From NCBI GenBank assembly GCA_017555025.1, contig JAFZHC010000036.1, positions 1 through 58,696 on the forward strand: a stretch of 58,696 nt of DNA. Reading direction: 5' to 3'. The translations under genes were made by a program, and so were the position numbers. The notes below the pieces were generated by a model that had not been told where the DNA came from, made no database searches, and was given only the letters and a program-made list of their open reading frames with translations. The stretch comes from Akkermansia sp. (lineage in GTDB: Bacteria > Verrucomicrobiota > Verrucomicrobiia > Verrucomicrobiales > Akkermansiaceae). Of the stretch, positions 53,901 to 58,696 are shown piece after piece; within the stretch, counting starts at the first letter, position 1, and each line of letters starts with the position of its first letter.

Positions 53901-54689
53901 TCAGAGAGGCTTAATGGTAATATTCACCCCTTCAGGAACAACGGGCACAATGGCCTCTACACCATTGATGATTACCTTAACAGCCTTGGGAGACTCAGCC
54001 TTGGGTGCAGGAACGGCAGCGGGGCGCTCCGCACGGCGAATCTCTACAGCAGCGGGCTTAATCACCTGAGCATGACGGTGGGCGCAGGGAGGCACAGTAC
54101 CATTCATCGGCTTACCAAACGGACGAGCTTTACCACAGGGCGGCATATCACCGGGTACGGGACGGGGAGCTACACGGGTCTTACCGCAGCGGGAGCAAGT
54201 GGGGCCACCCACCTTCACAGCAGGCTTAATAACCGCAGCCGGTACAGCAACCGTAGGCTTCACTTCCTGACCGTTGAGGAAAACGCGCATGGTACCGGTC
54301 GGGGCATCAGGCTTAGTCTCAGGAGCGGGGGTAGCTGCAGGAGCAGGCGGCGGTACAGGAGCGGCAGCCGGGGTCGGTGCGGACTTAGGACCACACATGG
54401 CACCGGGCTTGCACTCGCAGGGTTTCGGAGCAGGACCGCAGGTGCAATCAGGATTCGAGCAAGAACCGCTCTTCACCAAATCAACGGAGCCATCAGACAG
54501 CTTGCGCACGATAACACTCTTCACCATCTTTTTGAGCTCCTCGGGGGCAATCTCCTTACCATTCACAAAAGCGCGGGTGGTCACCATCACACCTTCGGGA
54601 AGCGGTGCGGGTGCAGGCTCCTGAGCCACAGCAATCGGCAGCATGGCAGCTGTCGCCATCAGGTTGAATATAGTTGTACTTTTCATCAT
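53901..54689 (-). CDS. Unknown exported Cys- and Pro-rich protein with three NG-repeat motifs
   Basis: A 262-residue protein from the ATG at 54689 (or 54686), with a signal peptide ending MLPIAVAQ. Three short units of similar shape are spread over the chain: TTRAFVNGKEIAPEEL near the start, TMRVFLNGQEVKPTV in the middle, and VKVIINGVEAIVPV near the end. Between them are Cys clusters (CSNPDCTCG, CECKPGAMC, CSRCGK) and Pro/Ala-rich linkers. The protein may bind a metal or form disulfides in the periplasm. I recognise no family. The frame continues further upstream, but that extension precedes the signal peptide. Confidence 0.75.
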   Translation of the reverse strand: MMKSTTIFNLMATAAMLPIAVAQEPAPAPLPEGVMVTTRAFVNGKEIAPEELKKMVKSVIVRKLSDGSVDLVKSGSCSNPDCTCGPAPKPCECKPGAMCGPKSAPTPAAAPVPPPAPAATPAPETKPDAPTGTMRVFLNGQEVKPTVAVPAAVIKPAVKVGGPTCSRCGKTRVAPRPVPGDMPPCGKARPFGKPMNGTVPPCAHRHAQVIKPAAVEIRRAERPAAVPAPKAESPKAVKVIINGVEAIVPVVPEGVNITIKPL

Positions 54690-54836
54690 ATCATACACGG
54701 GGGATTCACCCGGGAATTTATCACTCACGCCATGCCATTGCAAGCAAAAAAGTGACAGATGTTTTGACGTAGCGCAAAATTCTAACTTACGAAAGCAAAA
54801 ACAGCGGCAGCCGATACCTTTTTTTGCAAACGAAGC

Positions 54837-56162
54837 CTATTTCCCCAAGCAGAAGGTAGCAAACACACGTGTAAGGATATCTTCTGTATCGACCCGGCCG
54901 GAAATCGACCCCAGAGCATCGAGCGCAGCGCGCAAATCTACATCCGTAAACTCCGGCGACTGCCCGGCGAGCAACCCGGCACGGGCCGCTGCCAAAAATT
55001 CCAGCGCCTGTTGCAGAGCATAACGATGGCGGGTATTGATGGCGGCCAAGCTATCTCCCACCGCGCGGCCATGCAGGAAAAGCTGCTCAATCGCCGTCGA
55101 AAGTTCTGCGGCACCCTGCCCTGTGCGACATGAAAGGCGAATCGCATTCACCCCCTGCCATGCCGGGTGCTCCGGCAAATCGCATTTATTGAGCAGCAGC
55201 AGGTGCTGTGCTCCGTTATTGGGCAGCTCCGGGCGATTAGGTGCACAGGTACTATCTGCCACTTCCAACACCAAATCAGCCTCGGCACCTGCACGACGGC
55301 TGCGCTCCATACCGGCGCGTTCAATGGCATCTGCGCTTTCATGCAAACCGGCGGTGTCAATCAGGCGCAGGCGCAGCCCCCCCAAAGAAACACTCTCTTC
55401 AATCGTGTCGCGCGTAGTGCCGGCGGTATCGCTCACAATGGCGCGTTCATAGCCCAGCAGCATGTTCAGCAAACTGGATTTACCGACGTTAGGCGGCCCG
55501 ACAATAGCCGTACGCACACCTTCTCGCAGCAAGCGCCCCTCATCAGCCGTTGCCAACAAGGCCTGCAAAGCAGCCACTACTGCATCTATACCACCCACCA
55601 GTTGCTGTGTGGTATCGGGCGCAATGTCTTCCTCTGGAAAATCTATGTAAGCCTCCACATGAGCAGCCACGGATATCAACTGATCTACCGCCTCAGCCAC
55701 CCGGCTGCTGATAGCGCCGTGCAGCTGATTATGAGCAGCACGCAATGCCAGGTCACTACCGGCAGAGATAACATCCATCACAGCCTCCGCCTGGGTGAGG
55801 TCCATCTTCCCATTTTCAAAAGCTCGTCGGGAAAACTCACCCGGCTCAGCCGGGCGAGCTCCGCATTGCAACAGACGCTCCAATACACGGCGAGTTACCA
55901 ACATACCACCATGGCAACTCACTTCCACCACATCTTCCCCTGTATAACTGGCAGGTGCTGCAAAATAAGTCGCGACCACATCATCCACCACAGCACCGGC
56001 GGCATCTTTTATGCGCACCAGCGTAGCTCGGCGCACTTGCAAACGGCACCCGCTGCATGCCTGCAATACTGCGAGGGCCCCGGCTCCGCTCATGCGGATA
56101 ACCGCAATGGCTCCCGTGCCGGGAGGCGTTGCTACGGCGGCTATTGTGTCGGTATGCTCCAT
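54837..56162 (-). CDS. mnmE: tRNA modification GTPase MnmE
   Basis: A 441-residue GTPase. The N-terminal folate-binding domain (MEHTDTIAAVATPPGTGAIA) is followed by a helical region. Inserted into it is a G domain: GPPNVGKSSLLN (G1), DTAGTTRDTIEE (G2), DTAGLHES (G3) and NKCDLPEH (G4). The C-terminus CLGK is a variant of the family's CIGK and supplies the Cys needed for modification. With MnmG it makes carboxymethylaminomethyl-uridine at the tRNA wobble position. mnmG is not adjacent. Confidence 0.95.
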   Translation of the reverse strand: MEHTDTIAAVATPPGTGAIAVIRMSGAGALAVLQACSGCRLQVRRATLVRIKDAAGAVVDDVVATYFAAPASYTGEDVVEVSCHGGMLVTRRVLERLLQCGARPAEPGEFSRRAFENGKMDLTQAEAVMDVISAGSDLALRAAHNQLHGAISSRVAEAVDQLISVAAHVEAYIDFPEEDIAPDTTQQLVGGIDAVVAALQALLATADEGRLLREGVRTAIVGPPNVGKSSLLNMLLGYERAIVSDTAGTTRDTIEESVSLGGLRLRLIDTAGLHESADAIERAGMERSRRAGAEADLVLEVADSTCAPNRPELPNNGAQHLLLLNKCDLPEHPAWQGVNAIRLSCRTGQGAAELSTAIEQLFLHGRAVGDSLAAINTRHRYALQQALEFLAAARAGLLAGQSPEFTDVDLRAALDALGSISGRVDTEDILTRVFATFCLGK

Positions 56163-56260
56163 ATCAGGGCAATCGTCTCATATCTGCCCCCGCTTTGCAA
56201 CTGTTTTCTCCTCAAAACAGATAAAAAATTGAAATAATTGCAAAAAATCGCATTTCAGGC

Positions 56261-56288
56261 TTTACAAATAGGATTTTTTGTGTATACT
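56261..56288 (+). promoter_or_regulatory. Promoter of mini-lipoprotein 1
   Basis: TTTACA (56261-56266), 16 bp, TATACT (56283-56288), giving a leader of about 66 nt. The GTATACTGCC core is the same as in the tRNA-Gln promoter, which suggests strong expression. Confidence 0.65.
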
Positions 56289-56360
56289 GCCTCCGCCGAC
56301 ATCCTACCCCTGGGTGCCGGGCTGACTGAAACAATAAACATTAACACAGACAGAATAATT

Positions 56361-56483
56361 ATGAAGACCATCGCTATTCTTGCCCTTACGGCCGCCGCCC
56401 TCGTTTCCTGCCAGCAGCAGCAGCAGCAGCAGGTGACCCCCACCACCCCCGAGCCCGTTCAGGTTGCTCCCATCAAGAAGTAA
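56361..56483 (+). CDS. Mini-lipoprotein with poly-Gln, copy 1 (40 residues)
   Basis: A 40-residue peptide. A signal sequence MKTIAILALTAAALVSC ends in lipobox LVSC, so Cys17 would be lipidated and a 24-residue mature peptide left. It begins with seven Gln (seven CAG codons) and continues VTPTTPEPVQVAPIKK. The tail is Pro/Val-rich with two final Lys. Nearly the same gene recurs 428 bp downstream. It has its own promoter and a strong terminator. Function unknown; small envelope lipoproteins can tether or pack the outer membrane. Confidence 0.8.
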   Translation: MKTIAILALTAAALVSCQQQQQQQVTPTTPEPVQVAPIKK

Positions 56484-56524
56484 GTGATTCGGGTTTTTAA
56501 ACCCCAACAATTTTTCACTACTTT

Positions 56525-56554
56525 GCGCCCGACTCCGGTCGGGCGCATTTTTTT
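56525..56554 (+). terminator. Intrinsic terminator of mini-lipoprotein 1
   Basis: A 9 bp stem (GCGCCCGAC with GTCGGGCGC), a TCCG loop and a T-run. The following stretch to 56693 holds nothing I can support. Confidence 0.85.
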
Positions 56555-56693
56555 ATCTTTACCATTCTCCCTCATTGATATTTAAGCTCTCCTAAACATA
56601 TAGCCTTCCCTCCGACTCGGTAGCCGAAGTTGGTGTAATATCCTAACCCATTCAGGAATAGTGATTTTTTTACATTTTTTTCTCACTTTAGGC

Positions 56694-56721
56694 TTGTCAA
56701 GGATTCAAAAAGGAGTATACT
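56694..56721 (+). promoter_or_regulatory. Promoter of mini-lipoprotein 2
   Basis: TTGTCA (56694-56699), 16 bp, TATACT (56716-56721), then a leader of about 61 nt. Spacing and -10 box are identical to those of copy 1, although the leaders differ. Confidence 0.65.
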
Positions 56722-56788
56722 AGGCGCGCCTCCTTCCTACTCTTGGATGTCTGGGGCACTTCAAACAATCAAAACTAGTCAAGATAAT

Positions 56789-56914
56789 ATGAAGACCATC
56801 GCTATTCTCGCCCTTACGGCCGCCGCTCTGGTATCCTGCCAGCAGCAGCAGCAGCAGCAGGTGACCACCCCCGTCACCCCCGAGCCCGTTCAGGTTGCTC
56901 CCATCAAGAAGTAA
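56789..56914 (+). CDS. Mini-lipoprotein with poly-Gln, copy 2 (41 residues)
   Basis: A 41-residue near-duplicate of the gene at 56361-56483. The signal sequence and lipobox LVSC, the seven Gln encoded by seven CAG, and the ending PEPVQVAPIKK are the same. Only the middle differs (VTTPVTPEP against VTPTTPEP). DNA identity stays high through the coding region but falls away in the leader, so the coding sequence is conserved more than its surroundings. It has its own promoter and terminator. The product is likely an abundant outer- or inner-membrane lipopeptide of unknown function. Confidence 0.8.
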   Translation: MKTIAILALTAAALVSCQQQQQQQVTTPVTPEPVQVAPIKK

Positions 56915-56954
56915 GTGAGGTGAGGGTTCAACCCTCTATGTCATTTTACGATGG

Positions 56955-56993
56955 CGCGTCTGAGCTCTGCTCGGACGCGTTTTTTCTTTTTTT
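56955..56993 (+). terminator. Intrinsic terminator of mini-lipoprotein 2
   Basis: An 11 bp stem with one G-T pair (CGCGTCTGAGC with GCTCGGACGCG), a 3 nt loop and a long T-run. Confidence 0.85.
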
Positions 56994-57109
56994 TCTGATA
57001 GGGATGGTCAAAAGACTCGTGAACGATAGTTTGAGGACTCGTTGAAATGAGGTCAATGCGTTGCCCCCGCCCGCAAATTAAATTGTAAACCGCTGAGACA
57101 TTCACGAGC

Positions 57110-57895
57110 ATGGCATATCTGGAAGTCAGAGAAGCTAGTGTGCACTTCCCGATGCGCAACACCTGGGGTACCACCGGCGAGGTAGTCAAGGCGGTGGATT
57201 CTGTCAACCTGAACGTGGAGCGAGGCAAGATACTCGGTCTGGTAGGCGAGAGCGGCTGCGGCAAATCTACCCTTTCGCGAGCCATCATGCAGTTGCAACC
57301 CCTGACAGCCGGCTCCATATCGCTCGATGGCACCAAACTAAACGAACTGAGCGCCGCAGCCATTCGCCGTCGCAGGCTCGACTTCCAAATGGTGTTTCAA
57401 GATCCCTACGCCTCACTCAACCCTCGCTTCAGCATTTTCAGCACGCTGACAGAGGCTCTCAGTCGCCGTACCCCACTCCCTCGCAACCAACGAGAGGAAG
57501 CCGTAGCTGAACTGATGAACCGAGTAGGCCTGAGCCCCGAGCACATGTATAAATACCCGCATGAGTTCTCAGGCGGCCAGCGACAACGTATTGCCATTGC
57601 CCGAGCTATTGCACCTCAACCGGCGCTCCTGCTGGCAGATGAACCTGTATCCGCCCTCGATGTATCCATTCAGAGTCAGATTCTCAACCTGCTGCTTGAT
57701 TTGCGCCACGATTTGGGGTTAACCATGATTTTCATCTCCCACGACCTCTCGGTCGTCCATTACATGGCCGATACCATCGCAGTCATGCAGCGCGGCAGAA
57801 TTGTAGAATACGGCCAGGCCGACGACGTATTCAGCAACCCGCAGCACGATTATACCCGCAAATTACTTGCAGCAGCTCCAAAGGGAATCCGCTGA
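57110..57895 (+). CDS. Peptide-type ABC transporter ATP-binding protein (OppF/DppF-like)
   Basis: A 261-residue ATPase. Walker A is GLVGESGCGKSTLSRAI, the Q-loop is DFQMVFQDPYASLNPRF, the signature is FSGGQRQRIAIARA, Walker B is PALLLADEPVSALDVS and the H-loop is ISHDLSVV. The MVFQDPYASLNPR and HDYTRKLLAA segments are typical of OppF/DppF, the second ATPase of oligopeptide importers. No permease, OppD or binding protein is adjacent, so the partner genes must lie elsewhere. The ATG at 57110 lacks a Shine-Dalgarno sequence. Confidence 0.9.
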   Translation: MAYLEVREASVHFPMRNTWGTTGEVVKAVDSVNLNVERGKILGLVGESGCGKSTLSRAIMQLQPLTAGSISLDGTKLNELSAAAIRRRRLDFQMVFQDPYASLNPRFSIFSTLTEALSRRTPLPRNQREEAVAELMNRVGLSPEHMYKYPHEFSGGQRQRIAIARAIAPQPALLLADEPVSALDVSIQSQILNLLLDLRHDLGLTMIFISHDLSVVHYMADTIAVMQRGRIVEYGQADDVFSNPQHDYTRKLLAAAPKGIR

Positions 57896-57946
57896 GGTAC
57901 GGATTCCGTGGAACCAGGTTTGTCCATTTGCCCGCAATGGGGCAAA

Positions 57947-58492
57947 TTATTTTACGCACATTTCGCTGCGCAGGGTAGCGACATCGCCGCCCAGATAAGC
58001 GCCCAGCGCAAAGCCGAACTCAAGAGCAGCTCCGGGGCCGCGACCGGTCACAATGTTGCCATCGGTCACTGCCGGCTCATCGCTAATGGAAGCAGCACTC
58101 TTTATATCAGCCGTCACAGCCTCAGCCGGGTAACATGTAATGTTACGCCCGCCTAATACGCCGGCAGCCTCCAGCGCAATCGGAGCAGCACAAATAGCTG
58201 CCACCAATTTACCGGCTGCATGCATGTCGCGCACCAGCTTGAGAACCGCCGGAGTCTCCCTCAGCAACCAACTGGCGGCACCACCGGGCAGAATAACGCC
58301 GTCAAAAGACTCGCTCTCGACATCCACCAGCAGCACATCTGCCTGCATAATAAACCCGTGAGCTCCCTCCACCTTACGCCCTTTCACACCGGCAAGCACC
58401 ACCTTTACTCCCAACCGACGCAAGATGTCAACCGGGGCTGTTAACTCAATCTCCTCAAAACCGGGGGCCATTAATACCAATACAGATTTCAT
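57947..58492 (-). CDS. DJ-1/PfpI family protein
   Basis: A 181-residue protein. Cys101 in the nucleophile elbow VAAICAAPIALEAAG and the Glu of GFEEIELTAPVDILRR are the family's conserved pair. The layout is that of the YajL/ThiJ/DJ-1 branch rather than the PfpI protease branch. Relatives act as redox-protective proteins or glyoxal/methylglyoxal-handling enzymes; which applies here is not known. Its promoter ends 7 bp before the ATG, so a leaderless message is predicted. It is convergent with the OppF-like gene. Confidence 0.9.
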   Translation of the reverse strand: MKSVLVLMAPGFEEIELTAPVDILRRLGVKVVLAGVKGRKVEGAHGFIMQADVLLVDVESESFDGVILPGGAASWLLRETPAVLKLVRDMHAAGKLVAAICAAPIALEAAGVLGGRNITCYPAEAVTADIKSAASISDEPAVTDGNIVTGRGPGAALEFGFALGAYLGGDVATLRSEMCVK

Positions 58493-58499
58493 GCCTACT

Positions 58500-58528
58500 C
58501 TTATACACTATATCCCACGCCCGAACAA
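58500..58528 (-). promoter_or_regulatory. Promoter abutting the DJ-1 family gene
   Basis: On the minus strand TTGTTC (58523-58528), 17 bp, TATAAG (58500-58505). The predicted transcript begins 1-2 nt before the ATG. The remaining 58529-58696 is AT-rich and holds nothing I can support. Confidence 0.6.
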
Positions 58529-58696
58529 TCCCAAAATTAATTAAAATTTAAAAAATCTGGCTCTTTTTCAGATTTGCTGATGAATGGGGGCTTCAGTAAC
58601 AAAGCAAATTTAAACAAAAAACAGTAGTTCAGCCTTGCATTTGCTTGCAACACACGTTACAAGATGTTAATGCTAAATAAAATATTCAAATGCAAA

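Noticed and set aside
56361..56914. CAG runs considered as a repeat-expansion or CRISPR-like element
   Set aside because: They are in-frame codons of two duplicated lipoprotein genes. No CRISPR array with regular spacers was seen anywhere in the window.

Overview
This 58.7 kb window is a chromosomal stretch of a Gram-negative bacterium, most likely a Verrucomicrobiota member of the Akkermansia type. That placement is inferred from mucin-type catabolic enzymes (a GH20 hexosaminidase and a formylglycine sulfatase), BamA, paired NSS transporters, very small lipoproteins, about 55-58% GC housekeeping DNA, and many genes without a clear Shine-Dalgarno sequence. No rRNA or other species marker is present, so the taxonomy is tentative.

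Layout. 1-2.6 kb is accessory DNA: a partial unknown gene, a RhuM-family gene, a fragment of a phage-associated DUF2924 protein, a block of GC-rich hairpins and an unknown secreted protein. 2.7-8.6 kb is one giant RHS/YD-repeat protein with an AT-rich, apparently exchanged C-terminal tip. 8.9-12.5 kb holds two tandem NSS amino-acid symporters and a 35-residue MetS-like subunit. 12.6-15.3 kb has a sulfatase and two unknown envelope proteins. 15.3-20.4 kb has bamA, divergent from nuoB-nuoC, a small lipoprotein and a mini-RNase III-like gene. 20.4-25.4 kb has pepP, GH20, ahcY and a signal-less L,D-transpeptidase. 25.5-27.1 kb is an AbiE toxin-antitoxin cassette bounded by a 55 bp direct repeat. 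marR and carB follow.

31.1-42.1 kb is one minus-strand, low-GC surface-polysaccharide operon. rmlA, rmlB, two FdtA-like ketoisomerases, an FdtC-like acetyltransferase and an FdtB-like aminotransferase predict dTDP-3-acetamido-3,6-dideoxyhexose (Fuc3NAc or Qui3NAc). Two glycosyltransferases follow. The distal end holds a TagB/F-like polyol-phosphate transferase, a nucleotidyltransferase/PLP-enzyme fusion and an opine-dehydrogenase-like protein. I read these last three as a candidate pathway that makes, alkylates and attaches a phospho-amino-alcohol to the glycan. It is the most novel-looking system here.

43.2-58.5 kb is mostly housekeeping: dnaX, ybaB and a MacAB-like three-gene exporter in one run, then a DUF6941 gene, tRNA-Gln, murA, a dihaem cytochrome c, a CCA-adding enzyme, ndk, DedA, a Cys-rich secreted protein, mnmE, two duplicated poly-glutamine mini-lipoproteins, an OppF-like ATPase and a DJ-1/PfpI protein.

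A recurrent regulatory theme is sigma-70 type promoters (TTGAC-like box, 16-17 bp, TATAAT-like box) ending only 6-12 bp before the start codon. These predict leaderless or nearly leaderless mRNAs for several unrelated genes. All assignments come from reading the sequence; no database search was run.
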